Shown here piece after piece: positions 1 to 7,334 of a stretch of DNA of 37,686 nt (positions are counted from its first letter, which is position 1; each line of letters starts with the position of its first letter). This DNA comes from Bacteroidales bacterium (GTDB lineage: Bacteria; Bacteroidota; Bacteroidia; Bacteroidales; Marinilabiliaceae), in contig JAKSLE010000023.1 of assembly GCA_024401365.1 (NCBI GenBank), forward strand, positions 1-37,686, in the 5' to 3' direction. The translations under genes and the position numbers were made by a program. Under the pieces are notes generated by a model. It did not search any database. It had not been told where the DNA came from and saw nothing but the letters and a program-made list of their open reading frames with translations.

Positions 1-163
1 GGCAGAAAGGTACACCGCAGTCCATGCAACGTGATGCCTGAAGTTTACGATCGTGAGAGTTGAGAGTCTGTTCAACCTCAGCGAAGTCGTGGATTCTATC
101 TAGTATGGGTCTGTGACCAGCCTCAACGCGAGGTACGGTCAAAAATGCTTTAGGATTTCCCAT
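1..163 (-). CDS. gltD: Glutamate synthase small subunit, N-terminus only (partial)
   Basis: Reading the minus strand from an ATG at 163 gives 54 residues beginning MGNPKAFLTVPR and running into ASRCMDCGVPFC at the window edge. The CxxCGxPxC cysteine motif is the start of the N-terminal iron-sulfur cluster region of the small (beta) subunit of NADPH-dependent glutamate synthase, the subunit that passes electrons from NAD(P)H to the large subunit. Only the first ninth or so of a protein usually near 450-490 residues is present. It starts 8 nt after the gltB stop codon on the same strand, so the two are co-transcribed in the order gltB-gltD. The remainder lies outside the window. Confidence 0.9.
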   Translation of the reverse strand, partial: MGNPKAFLTVPRVEAGHRPILDRIHDFAEVEQTLNSHDRKLQASRCMDCGVPFC

Positions 164-171
164 GGTAATGA

Positions 172-3100
172 TCAGTTGTTAATGATTTGCATATCGGCAA
201 TTTTCTGTTGGAGTTCGCGGATCTTCTCCTCTTGGAGAACGCGCTTGTACTCGATAGGAGTAACTTGGATGAAGTCCTCGATGTAACGGTTCCAGTCGTC
301 GAGCATTGTTCGAGCGAGAGAAGAACCTGTGTAGAGGTAGTGTTGACGGATAAGCTCGTGGAGCTCTTTGCGAGCTGAAGCCTCCTCAACGAGAGTAATC
401 TCCACCTGATCCATGTTACAGAAGTAGTCGAAGTTGTGCTTCTTGTCCCAAACATAAGCGACACCGCCCGACATACCTGCTGCGAAGTTACGTCCTGTCT
501 CACCGAGGATAACTACGCGACCGCCTGTCATGTATTCGCAGCAGTGGTCACCTGCACCCTCGATAACTGCTATGGCACCTGAGTTACGAACAGCGAAACG
601 TTCGCCTACGCGACCATTGACGTAGAGTTCGCCGCTTGTTGCACCATACAAACCTGTATTACCTGCTATGATATTGTCCTCTGCCTTGAATGTAGCATCG
701 CTACGTACTGGAGGGAGGATTGAAATACGTCCGCCTGAGAGACCCTTACCGAAGTAGTCGTTTGTCTCACCCTCGAGTCTGAGGTTGACACCGTTGACTG
801 CGAAAGCTCCGAAAGACTGACCAGCGCTACCCTTGAACTTGATATTGATTGTCTGATCAGGAAGACCAGCTTCGCCGTACTTCTTAGCAATCACACCTGA
901 AAGCATTGTACCTACGGCGCGGTCGGTGTTCTTGATAGCGTAGTCGAGGTTAACCTCTTCCTTGTACTCTATTGCAGCCTGGCAAGAGCGGATGATCTCC
1001 TCGTCCTTAACACCTGTGATCTTTGTGTATTCGCCACGATCCCAGTAGAGTGACTTATCGCTCTCTGGCTTATGGAGGAGACGAGAGAAGTCGATTGTAC
1101 CCTGCTTAGTATCGGCAGAAGGCTGATGAACCTCGATGAGGTCTGTGCGACCGATAATCTCCTTGAGAGAGTGAACACCGATCTCTGAAAGGTACTCACG
1201 AGTCTGCTCAGCGAGGAACTTGAAGAAGTTCACTACATACTCAGCGCGACCACGGAACTTAGCTCTCAACTTCTCGTCCTGAGTAGCTACACCAACTGGA
1301 CAGGTGTTGGTGTTACACTTACGCATCATTACGCAACCCAAAACGATCAATGGGAGAGTACCGAATGAGAACTCGTCGGCTCCGAGCATAGCCATCAAGA
1401 CTACATCCTTGGCTGTCTTAAGCTGACCATCGGTCTGGATTCTTACTTGGCTACGGAGACCGTTGAGAACGAGAGTCTGCTGTGTTTCAGCAAGACCGAT
1501 CTCAGGTGATATGCCAGCGAATCGCATACTGCTAGCAGGACTAGCACCCGTACCGCCCTCGGCACCTGAGATTACTATAAGGTCTGCTTTAGCCTTTGCA
1601 ACACCTGCAGCGATTGTACCTACGCCGCTCTCTGCTACGAGCTTAACGCTTACTGCTGCTGTAGGGTTGATATTCTTGAGGTCGAAGATAAGCTGAGCCA
1701 AATCCTCGATAGAATAGATATCGTGGTGTGGTGGAGGTGAAATAAGTGTGATGCCTGGAATAGCGTTACGTGTCTTGGCAATGATCTTATTTACCTTGAA
1801 GCCTGGGAGCTGACCGCCCTCACCTGGCTTAGCACCCTGTGCGACCTTGATCTGGAGCTCTTCGGCATTTACCAAGTATTCAGCTGTTACACCGAAACGA
1901 CCAGAAGCGATCTGCTTTGTCTTAGAGCTTAGGCTTACACCGTCAACCTCTGTATGGTAGCGAGCGTTGTCCTCACCACCCTCACCAGTGTTGCTTCGGG
2001 TGCCGAGCTTGTTCATTGCGATTGCAAGAGCCTCGTGAGCCTCAATTGAAAGAGCTCCGAAAGACATGGCACCTGTTACGAAGTGGCGAACGATGCTCTC
2101 TACTGACTCTACCTCGTCGAGTGGGGTAGGAGTAGCTGCCTTCTTGAATGAGAAGAAGTCGCGGATAAATATTGGGTTCTCTTTCTCATCTACCTGTGCT
2201 GACCACTCCTTGAACTTCTTGTATGAGCCAAGGCGAGTTGCTATCTGGAGGTTTGCTATAGTCTCAGGGTTCCAAGCATGGTCGATACCATCCTTGCGGT
2301 ATGAGAAGAGACCGTTGTTCTTGAGGATTGTTGTATTATCAATCTCTGAAGCGTATCCCTCATCGTGGAGTGAGATATACTCCTTAGCTATATCGCGGAG
2401 GTCGATACCACCTATTGTGCTGATATCTGTACCAAAGTACTTGCGGAGAACATTCTCTGAGATACCTACCGACTCAAAGATCTTAGCACCACGGTAAGAA
2501 CGGATAGTTGATATACCCATCTTAGACATGATCTTCTTCAAGCCCTTATCTACAGCCTTGATGTAGTTGTGCTCGGCAGTAGCGTACTCCTCCTGGATCT
2601 TGTGGTCTTTAACCAACTTATCGAGGATAGCGAAAGTCATGTAAGGGTTGATAGCGCTAGCACCGTAACCGAGAAGGAGAGCTGCATGCATTACCTCGCG
2701 AATCTCACCCGACTCAACGATAAGAGCTGTTTGAACACGCTTGCCTACGCTTATGAGGTAGTGGTGTACTGCGCTCACTGCGAGGAGTGAAGGGATAGCT
2801 GCGTGAGTACCATCGATGTCGCGGTCGGTAAGGATGATGTAGTTTACGCCCTCATCTACGCTCTCTTCAGCCTTCTTGCAGAGGTTGTCGAGTGCTGCGC
2901 GGAGACCGCTTTCGCCCTTAGAAATCTCGAAGAGGATAGGAAGCTTGATTGTCTTGAAGCCCTTGTAACGGATGTTACAGAGAATGTCGAGCTCTGTGTT
3001 TGTAAGTACTGGCTGTGGAAGACGGACCATCTTACAGTTCGACTCATCTGGAGTAAGGATGCCTGAACCTACGCGACCAATATACTCTGTGAGTGACATT

Positions 3101-4671
3101 ACAAGCTCCTCACGGATTGGGTCGATAGCAGGGTTGGTAACCTGTGCGAACTGCTGACGGAAGTAGTTGAACAATGTCTGTGGACGATCAGAGATAACAG
3201 CAAGTGGAGTATCGTTACCCATTGCGGCTACAGGCTCCTGACCTGTTGTACACATTGGAACAACTGTCTTGTCGATATCCTCCTGACCGAAGCCGAATGC
3301 ACGAAGTTTGCGATCGTAGTCGGCTATTGCATTGTCGACCTTACGGCCCGACTTAAGTTTCTCGAGCTGTATACGGTTTGTTGAGAGCCACTGCATATAA
3401 GGATGCTCCTTAGCAAGCTTCTCCTTGATTTCGCCATCGTAATAGATTTTACCCTCCTGAGTATCTACGAGGAGGATCTTACCTGGCTGGAGGCGACCCT
3501 TGCTGACAACGTCGCTTGGCTCGAAGTCGATAACACCAACCTCGCTGGCAACCACCATGATGCCCTGCTTTGTGATAGTGTAACGGCTAGGACGGAGACC
3601 ATTTCTATCGAGAAGACCGCCAGCGTAACGTCCATCAGAGAACATCAATGCTGCAGGGCCATCCCATGGCTCCATAAGGATTGAATAATATTCATAGAAT
3701 GCCTTGAGGTCGTCCGAGATAGGGTTCTTGTCGTTGAACGACTCAGGCACGAGAATTGCCATCGCATGAGGCAGTGAGAGGCCCGACATAGTCAGGAACT
3801 CGAACACATTGTCAAGGCTTGCCGAATCAGACATGTTTTCCTCTACGATAGGGAGTATATCCTTTATATCGCCCAAAGCCTTGCTTGAGAGTACGCTCTC
3901 ACGTGCCTTCATCCATCCGCGGTTACCACGTACGGTATTGATCTCACCATTGTGGCAGAGATAGCGGAATGGCTGTGCGAGTTTCCATTTTGGGAAGGTA
4001 TTGGTGCTGAAACGCGAGTGCACCAATGCCAATCCCGAAGTGAAATAGCTATTGCTCAAATCAGGGAAGAAGCGGCGAAGCTGTCCCGATGTGAGCATGC
4101 CTTTGTATATGATATCCTTGCTTGACAATGAACAGATGTAGAAATCTTCATCGTCGATGCGGTTTTCAATTTTCTTTCGTACACGATAGAGGATACGGTC
4201 GAAATGCTCAGCATCCTCATCAGATACTCCTGTGATAAACACCTGCTTGATATCAGGCATTACGTCGCGTGCTGCTACGCCAGGAACGTCTGGATTTGTA
4301 GGTACTGCACGAAGGTGCATCAATGAGAGGCCTACTCGCTCAATCTCCTCGATCATTACAGAGAGGATCTCTGCCTGACGTTTCTCGTCTCGAGGAAGGA
4401 ATACGAGACCTGTACCATACTTACCCTTTTCAGGAACAGGAATACCCTGAAGAAGGATGAACTCATGAGGGATCTGCACTAAGATACCAGCGCCATCACC
4501 TGTCTTGTCGCGTGTCTCAGCTCCACGGTGCTCCATGTTCTCCAGCACTCTAAGAGCGTTGTCCACCAATTCATGACTTTTGTTGCCATGTATGTTTACT
4601 ACCATACCCACACCGCAAGCATCGTGCTCGTTTTGTGGATTGTAAAGCCCTTTAAATTGTGTAGTATTCAT
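172..4671 (-). CDS. gltB: Glutamate synthase (GOGAT) large subunit
   Basis: This is the alpha subunit, which transfers the glutamine amide nitrogen to 2-oxoglutarate in central nitrogen assimilation. The 1499-residue length is normal for the family. The class II glutaminase domain opens with NEHDACGVG; Cys19 should become the catalytic N-terminal residue after removal of a short propeptide. The central and FMN-binding synthase domains follow (for example PGEGGQLPGFKV and GAEGGTGASP). Three cysteines of the 3Fe-4S cluster are visible at about residues 1113, 1119 and 1124 in CVMMRKCNTNTCPVG. A GXGXG-type beta-helix domain with repeated glycines closes the protein. An in-frame TTG lies 12 nt upstream, but the ATG at 4671 places the propeptide sensibly. 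It is transcribed from a promoter at 4754-4784 and leads gltD. Confidence 0.96.
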   Translation of the reverse strand: MNTTQFKGLYNPQNEHDACGVGMVVNIHGNKSHELVDNALRVLENMEHRGAETRDKTGDGAGILVQIPHEFILLQGIPVPEKGKYGTGLVFLPRDEKRQAEILSVMIEEIERVGLSLMHLRAVPTNPDVPGVAARDVMPDIKQVFITGVSDEDAEHFDRILYRVRKKIENRIDDEDFYICSLSSKDIIYKGMLTSGQLRRFFPDLSNSYFTSGLALVHSRFSTNTFPKWKLAQPFRYLCHNGEINTVRGNRGWMKARESVLSSKALGDIKDILPIVEENMSDSASLDNVFEFLTMSGLSLPHAMAILVPESFNDKNPISDDLKAFYEYYSILMEPWDGPAALMFSDGRYAGGLLDRNGLRPSRYTITKQGIMVVASEVGVIDFEPSDVVSKGRLQPGKILLVDTQEGKIYYDGEIKEKLAKEHPYMQWLSTNRIQLEKLKSGRKVDNAIADYDRKLRAFGFGQEDIDKTVVPMCTTGQEPVAAMGNDTPLAVISDRPQTLFNYFRQQFAQVTNPAIDPIREELVMSLTEYIGRVGSGILTPDESNCKMVRLPQPVLTNTELDILCNIRYKGFKTIKLPILFEISKGESGLRAALDNLCKKAEESVDEGVNYIILTDRDIDGTHAAIPSLLAVSAVHHYLISVGKRVQTALIVESGEIREVMHAALLLGYGASAINPYMTFAILDKLVKDHKIQEEYATAEHNYIKAVDKGLKKIMSKMGISTIRSYRGAKIFESVGISENVLRKYFGTDISTIGGIDLRDIAKEYISLHDEGYASEIDNTTILKNNGLFSYRKDGIDHAWNPETIANLQIATRLGSYKKFKEWSAQVDEKENPIFIRDFFSFKKAATPTPLDEVESVESIVRHFVTGAMSFGALSIEAHEALAIAMNKLGTRSNTGEGGEDNARYHTEVDGVSLSSKTKQIASGRFGVTAEYLVNAEELQIKVAQGAKPGEGGQLPGFKVNKIIAKTRNAIPGITLISPPPHHDIYSIEDLAQLIFDLKNINPTAAVSVKLVAESGVGTIAAGVAKAKADLIVISGAEGGTGASPASSMRFAGISPEIGLAETQQTLVLNGLRSQVRIQTDGQLKTAKDVVLMAMLGADEFSFGTLPLIVLGCVMMRKCNTNTCPVGVATQDEKLRAKFRGRAEYVVNFFKFLAEQTREYLSEIGVHSLKEIIGRTDLIEVHQPSADTKQGTIDFSRLLHKPESDKSLYWDRGEYTKITGVKDEEIIRSCQAAIEYKEEVNLDYAIKNTDRAVGTMLSGVIAKKYGEAGLPDQTINIKFKGSAGQSFGAFAVNGVNLRLEGETNDYFGKGLSGGRISILPPVRSDATFKAEDNIIAGNTGLYGATSGELYVNGRVGERFAVRNSGAIAVIEGAGDHCCEYMTGGRVVILGETGRNFAAGMSGGVAYVWDKKHNFDYFCNMDQVEITLVEEASARKELHELIRQHYLYTGSSLARTMLDDWNRYIEDFIQVTPIEYKRVLQEEKIRELQQKIADMQIINN

Positions 4672-4753
4672 AACTTTAGTCAAATTACTTACATATTGCC
4701 TCGGAAGTGTGCGTTTAATTTACAGTTCGTCAGCAATTCGCTTGATTTGCTTA

Positions 4754-4784
4754 CAAAGTTATATATTGATATGATATAATCAAA
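4754..4784 (-). promoter_or_regulatory. Bacteroidota-type promoter for gltB
   Basis: On the minus strand there is TTTG (4784-4781), 19 bp, then TAACTTTG (4761-4754). This matches the -33/-7 consensus of the primary sigma factor of Bacteroidota (TTTG, about 19-21 bp, TAnnTTTG). The start point would be near 4748, leaving a leader of about 75 nt before the gltB ATG. Confidence 0.75.
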
Positions 4785-4953
4785 CTGTTTGTAAGATTTA
4801 TTGACCGATTTAACATCAATTAAGGGTAATTTTACGTGTTCTACTTACAAAGTGTAATTGAATGACTATAATATTTGACAGATTATAACGAAATATAGAA
4901 GATGGCACTTCATGCCACGCCTCTACGCCTCTAATTGCTTGAACTTAGCAATG

Positions 4954-4961
4954 CAAAGTTA
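4954..4961 (-). promoter_or_regulatory. Possible second minus-strand -7 box beside the tandem repeats
   Basis: TAACTTTG is present on the minus strand, but the expected -33 TTTG is replaced by the end of the 10-bp tandem array at 4981-5030. It could be a distal gltB promoter dependent on a protein bound to the array, or the leftover promoter of a gene that has been lost. No reading frame of its own is seen downstream before gltB. Confidence 0.35.
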
Positions 4962-4980
4962 AAATGCCCATTTTCCTCAC

Positions 4981-5030
4981 TGTCCGCATTTGTCCGTTTC
5001 TGTCCGTTTTTGACCGCATTTGTCCGCTTT
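4981..5030. repeat. Five 10-bp tandem direct repeats (TGTCCGYWTT)
   Basis: Five head-to-tail units of exactly 10 bp occur: TGTCCGCATT, TGTCCGTTTC, TGTCCGTTTT, TGACCGCATT and TGTCCGCTTT. The core TGnCCG is kept in every unit. A period of one helical turn would put every unit on the same face of the DNA. The period is not a multiple of three, so coding repetition is unlikely. The array ends 19 bp from a minus-strand TAACTTTG box. Confidence 0.85.
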
Positions 5031-5066
5031 GAGTCAATTTTTTCAATGAATCACACCATTCTTCCA

Positions 5067-5121
5067 TTCTATATGTGTTCTATATGTCTAGTATATGGTT
5101 AGTATATGTCTAGCGTATAAC
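5067..5121. repeat. Five 11-bp degenerate tandem repeats around TATATG
   Basis: Five successive 11-bp units read TTCTATATGTG, TTCTATATGTC, TAGTATATGGT, TAGTATATGTC and TAGCGTATAAC. The last unit is the most degenerate. The array lies 36 bp from the 10-bp array and again has a period close to one helical turn. It resembles an iteron or multi-site operator. No initiator or recombinase gene is nearby. Between 5122 and 5279 I see no gene or structure. Confidence 0.75.
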
Positions 5122-5279
5122 ATCACGTAACTACTCCTTCGACATTGACAAGTCAGTTCACAAGCTCTGAAGTGGGTGAAATGTTTTGTCGTTCTTTATT
5201 GCGTCTAGAAAAAAATATTGAAATTCTGAGTTAAGTAGGTGTTGCACAATGTGTTACGTACTTTGGATTGGTATTAAAC

Positions 5280-5302
5280 ATTTCAAACATTTCAATATTT
5301 CA
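5280..5302 (+). repeat. Left arm of the 23-bp inverted repeat flanking the RM cassette
   Basis: The 23 bases beginning ATTTCAAACATTTCAATATT are the exact reverse complement of 13066-13088. Inside each arm the similarity continues imperfectly for about 30 bp. Both sides carry a G- or C-run, then GTA, a CTC-containing stretch and a GC-alternating tract (ACGCGTGCGCG on the left; a CGCGCG tract on the right). The -33 element of the cassette promoter starts 36 bp inside this arm. Confidence 0.85.
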
Positions 5303-5338
5303 GTGGGGTGTAGTTCTCATACGCGTGCGCGAGGGTGT

Positions 5339-5368
5339 TTTGATAATCCCTTTTTTTACATATCTTTG
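5339..5368 (+). promoter_or_regulatory. Promoter for the structured leader and hsdM
   Basis: TTTG (5339-5342), 18 bp, then TATCTTTG (5361-5368) gives a good fit to the Bacteroidota consensus. The predicted start is about 5374, which leaves nearly 400 nt of untranslated sequence before hsdM. Confidence 0.7.
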
Positions 5369-5373
5369 CCCTA

Positions 5374-5698
5374 TACAGCTAATTGTTAATACTAATTCGA
5401 TAGATTACTAAGACAATAAAGAAATAAAGTACATATAACATAGCAGCATCGGCTATCATTGTGGTCGTCAAGAAATGAAGCGTAGGAAACTTATATTATC
5501 TCTGATATACCCACAGCAATGATGGTTGGCGTTTTCGTATAGGTTAAAGCCGACGGAATATTGCCAATCCGTAAATAATGAAAGTTAGATGTCTTGCACT
5601 CGCTTGAGTGTGAGCATTTCATTTATTTACGGAGAGGTCAGAGATATTTCCTACGCTTCAGCCTCAGGCGACCGTAAGAGAGTGTTCACGCTCTTTTT
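5374..5698 (+). ncRNA. Highly structured leader RNA or free-standing ncRNA upstream of hsdM
   Basis: The sequence is rich in complementary segments. Outer stem P1 pairs 5459-5469 with 5667-5677 (11 bp, several G-U pairs). A 6x6 internal loop follows. P2 is perfect over 14 bp (5476-5489 with 5647-5660, TGAAGCGTAGGAAA). P3 pairs 5498-5506 with 5637-5645 (9 bp). The enclosed junction carries P4 (GTTGGC 5525-5530 with GCCGAC 5549-5554), P5 (5569-5583 with 5617-5632, 15 bp with one bulged base) and P6 within P5 (CACTC-GCTT-GAGTG, 5597-5610). A terminator-like hairpin closes the unit. I do not recognise an Rfam family. It could be an attenuating leader for the RM operon or an independent small RNA of about 320 nt. 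The pairing is seen directly; transcription and function are inferred. Confidence 0.6.
5676..5698 (+). terminator. Terminator-like hairpin with U-run at the end of the structured RNA
   Basis: AAGAG (5676-5680) pairs with CTCTT (5691-5695). GT/AC pairs lie inside, separated by an A-G mismatch around a tight loop, and TTT follows. The stem is short, so it may be only a partial terminator, as expected for an attenuator. Its first two bases overlap the foot of stem P1 (5667-5677). Confidence 0.5.
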
Positions 5699-5731
5699 AT
5701 GTGTCCGTACGTTTGCCGATAATATCATGTA

Positions 5732-5760
5732 TTAGATAGTCAGCTGAGCTAATTATCTAA
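5732..5760. promoter_or_regulatory. 29-bp dyad, putative operator or translational block before hsdM
   Basis: TTAGATA (5732-5738) and TATCTAA (5754-5760) are exact complements. Between them AGCT-G-AGCT is symmetric about the same centre at 5746, with only a 3-nt mismatch on each side. The dyad ends 7 nt before the hsdM ATG. It could bind a dimeric regulator or occlude ribosome access as RNA. The octamer AGCTAATT at its centre also occurs at 5377-5384, next to the predicted transcription start. Confidence 0.6.
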
Positions 5761-5767
5761 TTCTATT

Positions 5768-7327
5768 ATGAGCAAAGATCAGGAGCGTGCGGAACTGCAT
5801 CGTACTATTTGGGCTATAGCCAATGACCTTCGCGGTAGCGTGGACGGCTGGGATTTCAAGAACTATATTCTTGGTTTCCTTTTCTATCGTTTTATAAGTG
5901 AGGATTTGACCGCCCACCTCAATGCGACTGAGGAGGAGGCTGGCAACTCAGGTTTTAATTATGCGACAGATGTAACTGACGATGAGATTGACGAAGAGAT
6001 TCGTAGGTCGACCATTGATGAAAAGGGTTACTTTATATATCCTTCTGAATTGTTCCAGAATGTTGCGGCTAATGCCGAGACAAACGCAGATTTAAATATT
6101 TCACTTGCCGAGATTTTCAAGAATATAGAAGCTTCTGCTATAGGTACAGCAAGTGAGCAGGATATGAAGGGATTGTTTAGCGATATAGATGTGAACAGTC
6201 CAAAGCTTGGTGGTACACCTGCAAAGCGCAATGAGTTGCTAGCCAAGATTATGAAGAATATCGGTCAGATGGATCTGGGAGGCAATCTCCGTGATGCTCA
6301 GATTGATGCCTTCGGTGATGCTTATGAGTTCCTGATGACTATGTATGCCAGCAATGCTGGCAAGAGCGGTGGCGAGTTCTTTACTCCTCAGGAGGTAGCG
6401 GAACTTCTTGCTCGTATCGCTTGCGATGGCAAGAATCGTATTACTAAGGTATACGACCCAGCTTGCGGTTCTGGCTCGTTGCTTCTTAAGTTTTCCAAAA
6501 TCCTCGGCCCTGAGAAGGCAAAGGGTGTCTCTTTCTATGGTCAGGAGATAAATATCACGACATACAACCTTTGTCGTATCAATATGTTCCTGCACCATGT
6601 ACCATTCAATCAGTTCGACATCCAGCTTGGCGATACTCTTATTGAGCCAAAGCACTTAGGCGAGATTCCTTTCGACGCCATAGTAAGTAATCCGCCATAC
6701 TCAACACGCTGGGCTGGTGATGATAATCCGTTGCTTATCAACGACGACCGTTTCTCTCCGGCAGGTGTTCTCGCCCCTAAGACAAAGGCCGACCTAGCCT
6801 TTACGATGCATATCCTCTATAATCTCTCTACAACTGGTACTGCTGCCATAGTAGAGTTCCCTGGTGTACTGTATCGTCCGAACGCGGAGCGGAAGATTCG
6901 CCAGTATCTTATAGAGAACAACTATGTTGATACGGTTATACAACTTCCAGAAAATCTCTTCTTTGGTGTAAGTATTGGTACTTGCATTATTGTACTGAAA
7001 AAGAGTAAGGCCGACAACTCTGTGCTGTTCGTCGATGCAAGATGTGAATATGTAAAGAACGGCAATAAAAATCTTCTTACCGAAAATAATCTTGATACCA
7101 TATACAATGAATATCACAACCGAGAGGATGTCCAATACAAGGCAAAACTTGTAAGTAATACAGATATTCTTGCCAACGAATGTAATCTCTCAGTCTCTTC
7201 CTATGTAGAACAGGAGGACAAGAGGGAGAGGATAGATATTCTTTCTCTCAATCAAGAAATAAACAACTTGGTAACAGAAGGAATTTCACTTCGTGAGCGT
7301 ATCAATAATATAATTACAACACTTTAA
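5768..7327 (+). CDS. hsdM: Type I restriction-modification system, DNA adenine methyltransferase subunit
   Basis: HsdM methylates adenine within the bipartite site chosen by HsdS; M2S methylates and R2M2S also restricts. Residues 1-160 form the helical HsdM N-terminal domain (WAIANDLRGSVDGWDFKNYILG, of which the core is WDFKNYILG). The N6-adenine methyltransferase domain follows, with SAM-binding motif I DPACGSG at 230-236 and catalytic motif IV NPPY at 308-311. FFTPQEV at 204-210 is the usual lead-in. The length of 519 residues is normal. The ATG at 5768 is the only sensible start and lies 7 nt after the dyad. The hsdS gene follows after 7 nt, which indicates an operon. Confidence 0.97.
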   Translation: MSKDQERAELHRTIWAIANDLRGSVDGWDFKNYILGFLFYRFISEDLTAHLNATEEEAGNSGFNYATDVTDDEIDEEIRRSTIDEKGYFIYPSELFQNVAANAETNADLNISLAEIFKNIEASAIGTASEQDMKGLFSDIDVNSPKLGGTPAKRNELLAKIMKNIGQMDLGGNLRDAQIDAFGDAYEFLMTMYASNAGKSGGEFFTPQEVAELLARIACDGKNRITKVYDPACGSGSLLLKFSKILGPEKAKGVSFYGQEINITTYNLCRINMFLHHVPFNQFDIQLGDTLIEPKHLGEIPFDAIVSNPPYSTRWAGDDNPLLINDDRFSPAGVLAPKTKADLAFTMHILYNLSTTGTAAIVEFPGVLYRPNAERKIRQYLIENNYVDTVIQLPENLFFGVSIGTCIIVLKKSKADNSVLFVDARCEYVKNGNKNLLTENNLDTIYNEYHNREDVQYKAKLVSNTDILANECNLSVSSYVEQEDKRERIDILSLNQEINNLVTEGISLRERINNIITTL

Positions 7328-7334
7328 GCAAGTT

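Noticed and set aside
4672-4683. TTG start four codons upstream for gltB
   Set aside because: The ATG at 4671 is a better start and still leaves an 18-residue propeptide before the catalytic cysteine.
4862-4980. TGGCACTTCATGCCA near 4904 as a sigma-54 promoter
   Set aside because: The distance between the GG and GC elements does not match a -24/-12 site.
5374-5698. Structured region as 6S RNA, tmRNA, RNase P RNA or SRP RNA
   Set aside because: It has a multi-branched junction rather than the single long hairpin with central bubble of 6S. It lacks a tRNA-like end and tag frame, the conserved RNase P core, and the GGAAGCAG-type SRP apical loop. A database covariance search would settle it.
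5374-5698. Structured region as a retron or group II intron RNA
   Set aside because: No reverse transcriptase gene is present anywhere in the window.
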